DNA of 64,000 nt from Anagrus nilaparvatae (GCA_022575985.1 JAKSXM010000147.1:21114001-21178000), one strand, 5' to 3'; positions 12,233 to 23,800 are shown, counted from the stretch's first letter. Numbers and translations are program-made. Notes: generated by a model not told the origin, from the letters alone.

Positions 12233-13143
12233 CTAAGAATATTGCAATGTTAGATCGGCAATTTTTAACATTTTTTTCATTAAATTTATAGAATTTTTGT
12301 AAACAGGTTTCAAATTGTTGGTGTCTTCCACCCTGTTTATGGTATTATCATACAATTGTATATTAGCCATTTCATTAAAAAGTCTTTTATGCTTATTTTT
12401 TTCAACACCTAAAATTTTAACATTACTAAGATCAAAAATATGATGATTGTCTCTAGAGTGTTCAACTAAAGCTGATTTCCAGTTACTAGTTTTAATATCA
12501 TATATATGATTATTTAACCTAGAACACAGCTTTCTGCCACTTTGACCTATGTAACACATATTACAATCTATACAATTTATTTTATAGGTAACACCTGATT
12601 TTTCTTTATCACTCACCAAATCTTTTCCTAATCTAATCATATTATTAAACTTATTAGTAATTTTATTTATAGGTAAGAAACCTAATTCTTTGGCCAGTTT
12701 ATTTAATAGAGGTGTAAAATATTTGTAGAAAGGGATTAAAATTATTCTTTTTTTCATTGCATCAGAACTTTTACTATAATTAACAATTGATCCAGTATTT
12801 TTAATTAATTTTAACCTCTTTCTAATATGTAAATCTATAAAGTCTATCGGATAATTATTAGCTAATAAAAATATCTTTAGCAATTTAATATTATCAGACT
12901 CAAATTTTGAGTCAGATAATTTGGAACATTTATCCACTAAATTATATACAATAGCTTTCTTATGATCTAACGGGTGATGTGACTTAAAGTTCAAAAATCT
13001 AGCTGAGTAAGTCTTCTTCCTAAACCAATTTATATCACAGATTTTATTAGGATGTCTTGTAATTTCAATATCCAAAAAGCTAATCTTATTCATGTTCTCT
13101 TTCTCCACGGTAAATTGTAACGAACAATTGAAACTATTAAATA
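12233..13143 (-). pseudogene. Penelope-like RT/GIY-YIG protein, 5'-truncated left copy
   Basis: Opens with codons for FNCSLQFTVEKENMNK and KISFLDIEI, a stretch that follows the YVDD box in Penelope-type reverse transcriptases. The C-terminal third contains the GIY-YIG nuclease signature: the CNMCYIGQSGRKL core, then R, and later NHIYD and EHSRDNHH. The catalytic YVDD is missing because the copy starts just after it. It ends in a proper stop at 12233. The nuclease makes the nick that primes reverse transcription in this class. Confidence 0.8.
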
Positions 13144-13547
13144 CTTTTTAATTTAATAAAACGGCTTTTTATTGCAGAACCAAATTCATACTTAAAATAC
13201 CTGTATACTTCAACAATACTGTTAAATTTTTTTCTAAAAATATCTTGATGTAAACCTTGCTTCCTAAGACCAGATGTTCTGTCTCCCTCATACCTTCTAT
13301 GAAAACTATTTTCATTTAGAAAATTTCTTTCATTATTCAACCAACTCTTTTGTTTTTGGTCATCTCTCAATCTCATTGATCTTGTGATGTCAAAGTAGTG
13401 ATGTAAAAAGTAGTGATGTCCTGAATATAAATTCTAATTTTTACTCTATACCTCCTGTTTTTAATTCTGATAAAGTATTATTATACAGGAGGTATGTAGA
13501 TGATTTATTTATGATAGTAAAAGAAGATGAAATAGAATTGGTTAGAG
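13144..13547. other. Spacer between the two Penelope arms
   Basis: The left part holds a 79-codon minus-strand ORF (13376-13137; WLNNERNFLNENSFHRRYEG). It could be N-terminal Penelope sequence, but I cannot confirm this. The right part contains a short tandem repeat (AAAGTAGTGATGT twice, 13392-13420) and then the plus-strand coding lead-in to YVDD. Confidence 0.5.
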
Positions 13548-14461
13548 ATGTATTTAATAGTTTCAATTGTTCGTTACAATTTACCGTGGAGAAAGAGAAC
13601 ATGAATAAGATTAGCTTTTTGGATATTGAAATTACAAGACATCCTAATAAAATCTGTGATATAAATTGGTTTAGGAAGAAGACTTACTCAGCTAGATTTT
13701 TGAACTTTAAGTCACATCACCCGTTAGATCATAAGAAAGCTATTGTATATAATTTAGTGGATAAATGTTCCAAATTATCTGACTCAAAATTTGAGTCTGA
13801 TAATATTAAATTGCTAAAGATATTTTTATTAGCTAATAATTATCCGATAGACTTTATAGATTTACATATTAGAAAGAGGTTAAAATTAATTAAAAATACT
13901 GGATCAATTGTTAATTATAGTAAAAGTTCTGATGCAATGAAAAAAAGAATAATTTTAATCCCTTTCTACAAATATTTTACACCTCTATTAAATAAACTGG
14001 CCAAAGAATTAGGTTTCTTACCTATAAATAAAATTACTAATAAGTTTAATAATATGATTAGATTAGGAAAAGATTTGGTGAGTGATAAAGAAAAATCAGG
14101 TGTTACCTATAAAATAAATTGTATAGATTGTAATATGTGTTACATAGGTCAAAGTGGCAGAAAGCTGTGTTCTAGGTTAAATAATCATATATATGATATT
14201 AAAACTAGTAACTGGAAATCAGCTTTAGTTGAACACTCTAGAGACAATCATCATATTTTTGATCTTAGTAATGTTAAAATTTTAGGTGTTGAAAAAAATA
14301 AGCATAAAAGACTTTTTAATGAAATGGCTAATATACAATTGTATGATAATACCATAAACAGGGTGGAAGACACCAACAATTTGAAACCTGTTTACAAAAA
14401 TTCTATAAATTTAATGAAAAAAATGTTAAAAATTGCCGATCTAACATTGCAATATTCTTAG
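13422..14461 (+). pseudogene. Penelope-like RT (from YVDD) plus GIY-YIG, right copy
   Basis: The frame is open from about 13391. It includes LLYRRYVDDLFMIV at 13478-13519, the catalytic YVDD motif of the reverse transcriptase, so this copy extends about 30 residues further upstream than the left one. It then runs through FLDIEI and the GIY-YIG nuclease (CYIGQSGRK) to a stop at 14459-14461. The palm and finger motifs before YVDD are absent, so the enzyme is incomplete. The first methionine (13511) lies inside the RT domain and is not a natural start. Confidence 0.8.
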
Positions 14462-14926
14462 TGTATATTTCACGAGGGTGTATACAACCTATATGATATA
14501 TACATGTGACGTTGTACATTTTATATGTAAAAATTACATGTGACTATAACAGCAGACAAAATGGTGCAAATAATAACAAAGGAATGATTTACTTATTGTT
14601 GATTAATTTTAAAATTTTATTATGTTATCTGAAGAAACTTTGTTAAAAAGATGTGGTTTATGTATTAAGGATGCACCTCTATGTTATTTTAATAAAAATT
14701 ATGACTAAATACTATGATGAATTGGTATGTAAATAGACTTAGTGATACATTCAACAATACTTGTGTAAATATTTATATTTAATTTTATGTAATTTTTTAT
14801 AGCTTGAAAAGGACAATAATAAGATTGTCGAAACTGTCGCACACTAGACAAATGTAATAAATTGAATTTTACAAAAAACAACAGATAGTTCCTTATTGAC
14901 CAAATAAAAAAATACATATTATAATT

Positions 14927-15295
14927 TTACATATTTTAATACTATATACTATATACTATATATATTTAAAAATTTATTTGTCTGTCTGTCTGTCTGTACC
15001 CTAATGACTCAAGTACCGCCGAACCAAAACCTATAATTTTTCATAAATGTTTCACCTACGCTGCTCTGAATAGTTTGAATGTGTTTGCAGGATTATAAAT
15101 TTGCAGTGAAAAATGATTTTTTGAAGCAACACAAATAGAATGAAATGCAACACAGTTTTTCAACTTTTGCTAGTTAATTATAATTGCTGAAGGAAATGAT
15201 AGAGATATTATCAGCTGCAAATACTCCAACTGTTTTAGCATTTAACCCAATTTAATTTGAAATGTACTCATTTTTAATGTTTATTAATATTAAAT
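14927..15295. other. Repeat fragment with (TCTG)n, no gene
   Basis: Contains ACTATATACTATATACTATATA and TTTATTTGTCTGTCTGTCTG (about 14940-14998). The latter is a short microsatellite of a type often carried by dispersed repeats. Confidence 0.5.
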
Positions 15296-16530
15296 TTAAT
15301 ATGAACTAAAGTCTACGGTAACTTGACGATTTGAATCAATTTCAATAACACTATCATACTCTACATAAATTAAACAATTTATAGTCTGTATTAAAGGTGT
15401 TTTAAATCTTGCTTCTAATATCAATGTAACATTCTTAACTAGATTCCAATAACTTAAACAATTAGCTGATAAATCTGGTGTTAAATCAAAAGCATGTAAC
15501 GCATAACCTAACGGATACGCTTCTCGATCAATTGGATTTCCTTCGTTTAAATAATGAATTCCTGAACCAGAAAAAAGAGTTAAATATTTATCAATGTAAA
15601 TAGAATCGTTAGCGTCAAAGCTGGGCTGTAGGGCTTTGGACGGTAAATTTTGCCTATCTATATAAAGCGATAAATAATTAAGATTAAAATGTTGAAAATT
15701 AAAAGGATTAAGTTTTCTACTTCCATTAAATGCATTATTATCCAAAAACCCTATAATAATTCTTTTGGGAAGAATTCCTAATATTATCAATTGTTTCTCT
15801 ACTCACTCCACTATTTAATGATTTAATTTGAACTCTTACAATTGGATAAAAAGCCGTAGTTTTAGCAAGAGTAGTAGCATGTGACAGTAAAATTCCTGGA
15901 TTAATTTTAACTTTACGGATAATTAGAGATGCTTTCAACAAATTTACGCTAATGATAGAATGATCAGACGAATCCATTAATACGAAATCATCGCTAGATC
16001 TGATCAATCTTAATTTCAAGTCGACACCACTCAGCAAAAACCGATTTTGATTAAAAACATCGCAATGATGATGCCCTATCATATCAACAGTTTTTGATCC
16101 TAAGGTATATGTTTGACGTTCTTTTAACCCTTTGCTACCCTCGCCTGCTACATCTGGGAGAGCATCCATCTTTCCTGCTGTATCCGTAATCCATAATCCA
16201 GCTGTTAAATGAGATTCTTTTGCATCTGATCCAAAATTAAATAACTATTCCAGATAAACTCTATAAGGGTGAGAGTTATTAGGTTGGGAAACTTGCTTGT
16301 TATTAAAAAACACATCAATTTGATTAAATAATGAATGAAGAAAATTATTAACAGGAGCCCCTTTTACATTATTAACTGCTTCATTTGGTGTTATCTGAAC
16401 TCGAACACGTAACATTGTATGTGCGAGGTCAATATACTCTTCTACATTGCCTACTACGACAAATTCCACTGGAGCATTCTGAGGTAGCGCTGCTACAGGG
16501 TTGTAATGTATAAATAATGAAAAGTCTATA
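15296..16530 (-). pseudogene. Double-jelly-roll major capsid protein of an older Maverick
   Basis: This matches from memory the capsid family often labelled 'uncharacterized protein F54H12.2-like'. Key stretches are VEFVVVGNVEEYIDLAHTML and NNFLHSLFNQIDVFFNNK near the N-terminus, DMIGHHHCDVF and GVDLKLRLIRSSDDF in the middle, then AFNGSRKLNPFNF and AFDLTPDLS. The family forms the icosahedral shell of Polinton-like virions. The reading is nearly full length to its natural stop at 15296. It has one in-frame TAG (16245-16247) and one frameshift near 15740-15790, so it is inactive. It is unlike the capsid gene at 31176. Confidence 0.85.
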
Positions 16531-16722
16531 GATGTTTGCGTTTAAGGTTATGAAAATATATCAATTTCATTTTTTTGAGCCTCACATGAATGCGTGTGAG
16601 AACGTAAGAACGCCATTTTATTTATCCAAATATATCTGAATTTTTTCTAACTTTTTGCTTTCTATTAACTTTTTTTTTACTTTTTGTTTTCTTGTTTTTA
16701 CTTTTTTTTACTTTATTTTTAT

Positions 16723-16968
16723 TTAATCGTTTTGCGTTCTTACGTTTCTTAACACAGTTTTTGCAGACTGTCTCTTCTTTTTTTTATTATTATTCTTATA
16801 TCCACTTCCCAACATAATATCTCCCACTTTTTCACCACCTCTTCTTTTTAAATTTTTAATAGTTTCTTTTGAACGCTCTATCATCATTATTTTTTTGAAC
16901 AAATTTATTCTCTTCTTATTTACATATTGATTAGCTAAAATAATTGCCATTTTACGAGCATACTTCAT
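16723..16968 (-). CDS. Small basic virion-associated protein of the older Maverick
   Basis: 81 codons beginning MKYARKMAIILANQY, then very Lys/Arg/Asn-rich, with GGEKVGDIMLGSGYKN in the middle. Its ATG overlaps the stop of the preceding gene as ATGA, which supports its being real and co-expressed. In F54H12.2-type Polintons a small basic ORF commonly lies just before the capsid gene; that context is from memory. Function is unknown, possibly DNA condensation in the virion. It may be truncated, since the capsid gene starts only about 190 bp further on. Confidence 0.5.
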   Translation of the reverse strand: MKYARKMAIILANQYVNKKRINLFKKIMMIERSKETIKNLKRRGGEKVGDIMLGSGYKNNNKKKKRQSAKTVLRNVRTQND

Positions 16969-17395
16969 TTTTTTAATAATTGGGATAAAATAATTTCAAT
17001 AAGGGGAGAAAGTAATAATGGTAAAAATGATCCACCACCTTCTTGAAGAATCACTTTTTTTTTTTAATCCAATTTATTATATTTTCTTTAGTTTTTTTGT
17101 TTTCTTTTTTATTTTTCACTTCAACTAGTTTTTTAATTGAGTTCTTATATTTTTTTAGTTTTGAAACTTGTTTATTATTTACCGGTATATTTCCTTTTAT
17201 AATATTTAATGCAAATGCAAAAATACAACGTATAATATTATAATCTGATGATTTTAAAATAGCAACTAGTAGACGTTCACAAGCATGACAAATTGCAGAT
17301 AAAATTGATACAACCTTTTTTGTAAAATATGGCGGTAAACAACACCCCCCAATTTGTAATATTGAATAACGATTTACTGTTCCTTCTGCCTCCAT
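16967..17395 (-). pseudogene. Small conserved Polinton protein of the older Maverick, one frameshift
   Basis: The reading runs from ATG 17395 through LQIGGCCLPPYFTKKVVS, CHACERLLVAILKSSDYN and a Lys-rich segment. It shifts frame in the poly-Lys stretch near 17050 and finishes with VILQEGGGSFLPLLLSPL before TGA at 16967-16969. That hydrophobic Gly/Leu/Pro C-terminus is typical of a small protein encoded next to F54H12.2-type capsid genes (from memory), perhaps a virion membrane or cement protein. The TGA overlaps the ATG of the next gene. Confidence 0.65.
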
Positions 17396-17468
17396 TGTTA
17401 AATAAAATATTTAACATACATATTTAACATACACCTCAATACTAATCAATTTCAAAAGTATATTTTTA

Positions 17469-17711
17469 TTATTTTGGTAAATAAATAAATTTAGGTTTTT
17501 CATCTAAAAATATATTTGTCCTAAAACGTAATTTTTCATCAGTTGCTTGTTTTAAATCCAAAAGTAAATATCCATCAGGTCTTAAAGTAGCATCTTGATA
17601 AGCTTCTTGTAAAAATTTTGAATTTTCAGGAAAAATTTGTCTTGCTAAGAACTGAAATTGTGATAGGTCCCTTGAATTTTTAAAAATAATCATATAATTT
17701 GTATTTAAAGA
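17469..17711 (-). pseudogene. C-terminal third of the older Maverick packaging ATPase
   Basis: Reads SLNTNYMIIFKNSRDLSQ, QFLARQIFPENSKFL and GYLLLDLKQATDEKLRFRTN, ending at 17469. This is the C-terminal region of the A32/FtsK-like genome-packaging ATPase of F54H12.2-type Polintons, recognised from memory. The N-terminal two thirds lie about 21 kb away at 38507-38898 on the same strand. At the protein level the two parts meet with no residue missing, LFHKGTFTRDI joining SLNTNY. Everything between 17712 and 38506 was therefore inserted later. Confidence 0.8.
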
Positions 17712-17722
17712 AACTAGTATTA

Positions 17723-17728
17723 GGCGCG
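17723..17728. repeat. Left target-site duplication GGCGCG
   Basis: The same hexamer is found at 36966-36971, directly outside the other end of the young Maverick. A 6-bp duplication is the norm for Maverick/Polinton integrases. Confidence 0.9.
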
Positions 17729-17813
17729 AGTAGTGTGAAAAGGGGATAGGTTCAAATTTCAAGGTTTTTCCAAGCTTTCCCATAGCATTTTCAGAAAATT
17801 TTTTCATAAATTT
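17729..17813 (+). repeat. Left terminal inverted repeat of the Maverick
   Basis: Starts AGTAGTGTGAAAAGGGGATA and agrees with the reverse complement of 36881-36965, apart from about two substitutions over 85 bp. Beyond that the two ends diverge into different A/T runs. Confidence 0.9.
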
Positions 17814-18200
17814 TGCAAATTTAAAAAAAAAAAATTTTTTTTTTAATTTTTACGAATTTTTTAAATGAATATAAATTATTTATAAACAAATTTTAAATAA
17901 ACAAATTAAACATTTTTATTAATATTCCTCAATCGATTTTATTTTTAATTATTAACTGATTCTTTTTAACCTTCAGTCTTATTTTTATCCTTATTCAAGT
18001 TTATATACCGGTTTCTGTATACTATATTTTATAATACTATTCTCTCTACCTGTCGCGTGCCATGCATAATTAAATGATTCAAGCTTCTTTTTTTTTAAAT
18101 GTTTTTTATTTTATATATTTCTACACTTTTATGGATTTTTTCATTCTTTTCGTTTATACATGTTTTTAAATTCTTTTTTAAATTAAGAAAAAAAATATTT
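17814..18200. other. Subterminal AT-rich spacer
   Basis: No gene. Long A and T runs, with a possible polyadenylation region for the minus-strand gene that ends at 18201. Confidence 0.5.
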
Positions 18201-18799
18201 TTAAAATAGTCGTCTCCTTTTTGCCTGTGGATCATTTACACATTCATTTTGTGGAGGAATTTCTTCAAAAAGTTTGTCGATATAGGCTGGATAGACCGGT
18301 TCATTATAGTCAAGGATATCGCAGCTTTGCTGGTGCCATATCCGCAACTGCTTATCAGAAGCAATCCATTGAACCTGAAAAATATCGAAATAAAATTATT
18401 TTTATTATTACAATTTATTTTTTTGAAGTTCTTAAATTGTTTTTTTCAAGGATTTCATTTTTTATAAATATTTGATTTTCAAAATTTTATTATTTTAATA
18501 TTTAAATTACCAAATTTCTCTCCTCCAGACTACATTTTCTTAGTGGATGAAGTGGATCGTCTTCTCCACCGTTAAAATCCATCACCTCTTTAATCTACAA
18601 CATAAATTTAATAATTTTTTAATTTTGTTTTTTGAATTTAAAAAATAAATATTCTTACCAGATTTAAGTAGTGCTCTCGATTTAAATGATAAAAATAGAA
18701 ACACATAAAATTTACATAGGCCATACTATACATTTTTTTTTTAATTCTTTCCTCAATACGTAATTCTTTTTTATGCATGACAAGTTCTAAGTTTACCAT
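18201..18799 (-). CDS. Three-exon Maverick gene of unknown function, 132 aa
   Basis: Exons are 18799-18659, 18594-18511 and 18374-18201. All are multiples of three (141, 84 and 174 nt), and both introns are phase 0 with GTAAGA..TAG and GTAATT..CAG ends. The first exon starts MVNLELVMHKKELRIEERIK; a middle exon has DDPLHPLRKCSLEE; the last contains WIASDKQLRIWHQQSCD and ends QAKRRRLF. No exon is longer than 60 codons, so ORF callers miss it. The protein is charged, with no signal peptide or membrane span, and the basic tail could be a nuclear signal. I do not recognise a family. It is the first gene inside the left end and is transcribed toward it. Confidence 0.7.
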
Positions 18800-19344
18800 T
18801 GCTTCGATTTCAAAAAAAAACGTTTGATTCTTTCTGATTCAAAAATTTAACTTATACCCGTTTGCAAAAATCCTGAGCTTTTATATTTTTAAAAACACTT
18901 TCATTTTCTACCCTCGCCAAAAAAAAAAGTTTCACTTTTTTTTTAATCTCACGCCTTCACTACACCTCGATTTATTAAATTTATTGTTCGGATTTTAATA
19001 AACTCCTTATTTTTTGTCCTTAATTTTTTTCTCGAATTACATATTCATTTTTATTACCATTATTTTTCTCCCTCACTGTGATTTTTACATGTACGTTAAA
19101 TTTTTGCTACATATTGAATTTATGTCTTATCAGCTTATATGTCTTGCAAAAATTAAAAAAAAAATAATCTTCTTATTTACATGCAAAAGCTTTATAATTT
19201 TTTTATTCTCACACTTTTTTTCAAAATTTGTTGCGTAGCTAAAAAAGACTTAAGTTATTAATTTTGTTAAAAAAAAAAAAGTTGCATACATGTTTGTTGA
19301 GAAATCAAAGTAATTTATTCTCATCCCCTTTCGGTTTTTATTTT
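18800..19344. other. Divergent promoter region between two Maverick genes
   Basis: Separates the minus-strand three-exon gene from the plus-strand 352-aa gene. On the minus strand TATAAG (18856-18851) precedes AATCAGAAA (about 18840). No coding sequence is supported; an ORF at 19014-19238 is a Phe/Ile-rich chance frame. Confidence 0.5.
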
Positions 19345-19381
19345 TATATAAATAGGTTCTTAAATGTTTTTTTTATCAGTT
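19345..19381 (+). promoter_or_regulatory. TATA box plus initiator for the 352-aa gene
   Basis: TATATAAATAGG at 19345-19356 and TCAGTT at 19376-19381, with 33 bp between the first T and the initiator A. This is the textbook arthropod core-promoter spacing. The identical 12-mer recurs at 29187-29198 before the PLA2 gene. Confidence 0.7.
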
Positions 19382-19430
19382 TAAAAGTTTTCGTCTTTTA
19401 AATTTCAATACTTTTTTTTTCAATCGCATT

Positions 19431-20489
19431 ATGCTTGAAAACAAACAATCTTTGCATTCACCTATCCCCACAGATTTACAATTTGTGAAATCATGTGGAA
19501 GTTCAAGCAAAGCTAGGATCGAATTTTTTGAATATGTTGTCGAAAATTATAACCGATCCGCCGCATGGACACCAACGTGTAAAATAATCACATCGAATTT
19601 TTTAACGTATCCAGAATTACCAAAGTTATTAGAAGATTTGCACATTAAATTTAATCATCTCGATGTGTACCAAACTTTCAGGAAGAAAATGTTCTATTGC
19701 ATGTGCTCTGATTTTTTGGGTAACTTGATTACTGATTGGAAGTATTGTCAATGCCAAGTTCCCTCAGATATACTTTTGGCTTACAGATATTTCACTGGTG
19801 TCTGTACATGTTATCAAAATCTCACCATTTCTGGAAAAATTACATACAATAATTCATTATTCAAGTCGGCTTTTCATGCATTCATCCATTATATTATTCA
19901 ACTTATGCAAGATAAAAAAAATAATGCCAAGATTTATTATCTTATCAGAGAGATTTACGGCAAAAAATTTCCAACATATTCTTCCAACGATCTTTGTTTT
20001 ATAAGAATTGATTATTTGGAAAAAGTTCCTAATTCACAAGAATTTTTTCATCAAGCACCTTTGCATGATTGGAACTGGATTTTGAAATTTTTGTTAATAT
20101 CAACTTTTGATAAGCAACCTAAACCAATTAATTTTGAGTTTGCACCACCACCGCTTGCAATATATAAAACCCCATCACTCAACATCCCATCAAAAATTGT
20201 TGATATATTGGTGTCTGCTAAATTTAAGGAGGACATTGGATGCAGTTTTAAGAAATACGAAGCTTTAAATCCCGATAAGAGATTTTTTTGGAATCAATTC
20301 GAAAAGCTTTATATAAGATCAAAACCTTCTAAGAGAAAGTATGGTGTTCTTCTGGATAATGCTATTGAAAATTTTGAAAATGATTTGCAGCTTCAGAAGA
20401 AAATTCGAACTAGCCCATGCTGGACAGATTCAGAAATTGACGAGCAAATTCAAATTGCAGCTTCCTGCGACTGGGATGTTTTTGAATAA
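19431..20489 (+). CDS. Maverick protein of unknown function, 352 aa
   Basis: An unbroken ORF starting MLENKQSLHSPIP about 50 bp after the predicted initiator, with AATAAA shortly after its stop (about 20582). It is moderately acidic at the C-terminus (WTDSEIDEQIQ) and has several cysteines in the middle (CMCSDFLG, CQCQVP, CTCYQN) that could bind metal but match no zinc finger I know. It has no signal peptide or membrane span. It lies upstream of and parallel to PolB, a position where lineage-specific regulators or replication accessory proteins would be plausible. Function is not assigned. Confidence 0.75.
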   Translation: MLENKQSLHSPIPTDLQFVKSCGSSSKARIEFFEYVVENYNRSAAWTPTCKIITSNFLTYPELPKLLEDLHIKFNHLDVYQTFRKKMFYCMCSDFLGNLITDWKYCQCQVPSDILLAYRYFTGVCTCYQNLTISGKITYNNSLFKSAFHAFIHYIIQLMQDKKNNAKIYYLIREIYGKKFPTYSSNDLCFIRIDYLEKVPNSQEFFHQAPLHDWNWILKFLLISTFDKQPKPINFEFAPPPLAIYKTPSLNIPSKIVDILVSAKFKEDIGCSFKKYEALNPDKRFFWNQFEKLYIRSKPSKRKYGVLLDNAIENFENDLQLQKKIRTSPCWTDSEIDEQIQIAASCDWDVFE

Positions 20490-20806
20490 TTTTTTCACTT
20501 AATATATTTTATGCAAATATTGTATCTTATAAAATTTATAAAAAATATTTTCAATACTGATTTATTAAAAAAATTTTTTAAATAAAGTTTTATTCATTTT
20601 TATATGTATCCTTCTCGAATTCCTTTATCTCATATTCTTGATACACACATTTAAGTTAACTTGAAAGATATATTAAAAAATCTCCTTTTATATATATATA
20701 TATATAAGTTTACCTGTATAAAAATTTTATAAGCCTTGTACATTTTATTTTTTTTGTTTTAAACTCTCACTTTTTATCCCTTAGGTGGGGTGTGGATTTT
20801 CTTATG

Positions 20807-20834
20807 TATTTAAACAACCCCTTAAGCTTCAGTC
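20807..20834 (+). promoter_or_regulatory. Core promoter of the Maverick PolB gene
   Basis: TATTTAAAC at 20807-20815 and TTCAGTC at 20828-20834, about 24 bp apart and about 55 bp before the start codon at 20888. Confidence 0.5.
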
Positions 20835-20887
20835 TCAAGATTTTATTCATCTTTTGCACACGTTTTTCTGCCAAGTAAAAAAAAAAA

Positions 20888-23800
20888 ATGGTTGATTATA
20901 TTAAAATTATAAAGAATAAAAAAACTGAATTAGACCAATTGTTTTTTGATTTGCGTGAAAATTTTACAGAAATTAAGAGAGAAAATATAAACAAAAAATT
21001 TATTGACTTAGAACTGATTCTTGAACACTATGCAAACCATCGTCATAATATTGGACATAGACAATTGTTTGAAAGCATGAAAAAAGATATTGAAACCTAT
21101 AAATTAATTGTAAACAATGCTAATGAAGAATTTGGATTTAAAGTTTCTGAAGTCCGATCTGTTTTTGAAAATCGACTAAAAAGCATAGTTTTTGCAAATT
21201 TAAAATTTATATTTCCAAGAGAATTTCTCGATGCTTGTCGAGAAACTGTATTAGACTACATAAAAAATTCTCTTGAATTACATGTTTCTGTGAAAACAAG
21301 CATTGTTTTTACTGGATTTTTTTCTCTTCTGAATACAGAGAAAATTGAAAAGTATTTTAATACGAAGTTTGAAGTATTATTGAGAACAAGCGATTTGACT
21401 GCTTTTTACGAGTCTAGCAAGGAAAAAATACTTGCTCTTTTGCAAGAGTTTCAAGGTGAAAAAAGTGGGTGGAGTTTGGATCAAATTTTATCTATCCAGC
21501 TTATTATTGCCAAGTATACACCTTTGAAAGTTGGTAATTATATTCAACTTCCATGCTGGATTCGACGTAAAGCTAAATCTGTGCTTAACATTAAATCCGA
21601 TCAAAATTCCTGTTTTTTGTACTGCTTAGCCGCCTTTTTGAAACCTGTAAAAAATAATCCTATGGACCCAAAATCATATAATTTACATGAATTGAAATTA
21701 AATTTCTCTGGGATCGGTGATGGATCTGGTAGAGGATTATTTACCTTTAAAGACATTGAAAAATTTGAAAAATTGAATCCTATTTCGATAAATGTTTTTA
21801 TTATTGAAAAAAAAAATTTAATTCTACCAACTTACGTTACGAAAAATGAAAAAGAAAAACACATAAATCTACTCTTAATAAACCGGCTTGGAGACAATCA
21901 TTTTTGTCTGATTACAGATTTATCTAGACTTGTATCAGGTCAGATTAATAGAAAACATGGTAAAAAGCATATTTGCAATTCATGCTTAAATTTTTTTTAC
22001 ACCGAAGAAAAACTAAAAAATCACAAAGTCGTATGCAAACAGTTAAATAGATGTGCAATTAAACTACCAAACAAATCTAATAATATAATGAAATTTAAAA
22101 ATTATTTTAAAAAAATAAAAAATTATTTTGTATTGTACTTGGACTTGGAATCGATACTACGACCAGTTGAAAATGTTACCAAAGTTATTAACGCATATCA
22201 ACATCACGAATGTTTTGCAATTGGATATTATTTACAAACTTCATACGATTGTCCATTAAAAGGGTATAAATCACACGAGGGAACCGACTGTTCAAAATGG
22301 TTTGCAAACGAGTTGAAAAATATTGCTTTCGAGGTTAATACGGTGAGTAAAAATAAAAAAAATTTTTTTTATAATTTAGCTTATGCATAAAAATTTTTTT
22401 TTTTTAGATTTTGCAAACAAATACACCAATGAATCTGTCTGCCGACGAATTGAAGGCTTTCAATGAAGCTGAGATATGTCATATATGTGAAAAACCTTTT
22501 ACAGCTGAAGATATCAAGGTTAAAGACCATGATCATATTTCCGGGGCGTACCGTTCGGCTAGCCATCAGTCATGTAACCTTAACTATCGAAATAATTTCA
22601 CTATCACCTGTATTGCGCATCATGGAGCGGGCTATGACCTTCATTTTCTGATAAAAGAAATTTGCCAGCATATCGAGGGTAATATACAAATTATTCCACG
22701 CAATATGGAACATTATTTGTCGGTTATTAAATATGTACGGGGTACAAAAATCAAACTGCAATTTATCGATAGTCTTAGATTTTTAAACACATCGCTCGAG
22801 AAATTGGTTAGTTTTTTGAACGATGATCAGAAAAAAACCCTAAAATCAAAATTTCCCAATAAAACTGATTTTGATCTTTTATCGATGAAAGGTATATGTC
22901 CTTACGAGTATATTGATTCGCGTGAAAAATTAGAAGAGACAAAATTACCCGAAAAGAAATATTTTTTCTCCAGATTAACTGACTCAGACATAAGCGATGA
23001 AGAGTATGCCCGGGCTCAATTAATTTGGGATAGATTTAAATGTCGTACGATTAAAGACTATTACATGCTCTATCTACAGTGTGACATACTTTTATTGTGT
23101 GACGTATTCGAAAATTTTCGCCAGGAAATGCTGAAATATTTTAATCTTGATCCTACAAATTACATCAGCCTCCCCCATTTCAGCTTTGATGCTATGCTTA
23201 AGTTCACGAAGGTTGAAATCGAGCTATTGACTGATATTGATCAATTAATGTTTTTTGAAAAAGGTATTCGTGGTGGTTTAGTTCAGGTTAATAAACATTA
23301 TATAGAAGCAAATAATATTTATATGCCAGACTATAATCCCGATAAAGAAGATAAATACTTGCTTTATTTGGATATTAACGCGCTTTATTCTTGTTCGATG
23401 GGAAATAATTTTTTACCGAAAGACGGTTTTAAATGGGTGGAAAATTGTGAAAATTTTGATGTTCAAAGTATTTCTGATACATCGCCTATTGGCTATGTTT
23501 TAGAAGTTGATTTAACATATCCAGACTGTATTCACGATTCTTTAAGTTGTCTTCCCTTTTGTCCGGAAAAATCTTTTCCACCCGGTGGAAAATCTAAAAA
23601 ACTTTTAGCCACTTTGCAAGATAAAAAAAACTATGTAATATATTATAGAAGCTTGAAACACGCTTTAAAGCACGGTGTCAAATGTACAAAAATTCACAAA
23701 ATCATTCAATTCAATCAGAGCGATTGGCTCTCATCTTTTATTCATTTTTGTATCAAAATGAGACAAAATGCAACTACTGTTTTTGAGAAGAACTTTTATA

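Larger units (their letters stand above)
11769..14926. mobile_element. Penelope-like element: two 3' halves in head-to-head inverted array
   Basis: The left arm (11769-13143, minus-strand coding) and the right arm (13548-14926, plus-strand coding) are reverse complements of each other. The two 291-codon readings are identical in protein sequence. A 404-bp unique spacer (13144-13547) lies between. Each arm carries the end of the RT region and a GIY-YIG nuclease domain, then about 460 bp of non-coding tail with its own repeated small ORF. Penelope-like elements are known for inverted and tandem partial copies. Such high identity means a very recent event, gene conversion, or an assembly artefact. 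Confidence 0.8.

Noticed and set aside
14705..14917. A 70-codon ORF present in both Penelope arms
   Set aside because: It exists twice only because the arms are identical; composition is AT-driven and it lies in the non-coding tail.
17043..17243. Phe-rich plus-strand ORF
   Set aside because: Antisense of the small Polinton protein at 16967-17395.
17469..17807. A 112-codon minus-strand ORF that looks like one gene
   Set aside because: Its first 26 codons are the Maverick terminal repeat and insert sequence; only the rest is the ATPase remnant. The fusion is accidental.
22381..22410. An apparent stop separating two polymerase genes
   Set aside because: A 65-bp intron with good GTGAGT and T-rich AG sites, in phase 0, joins them.
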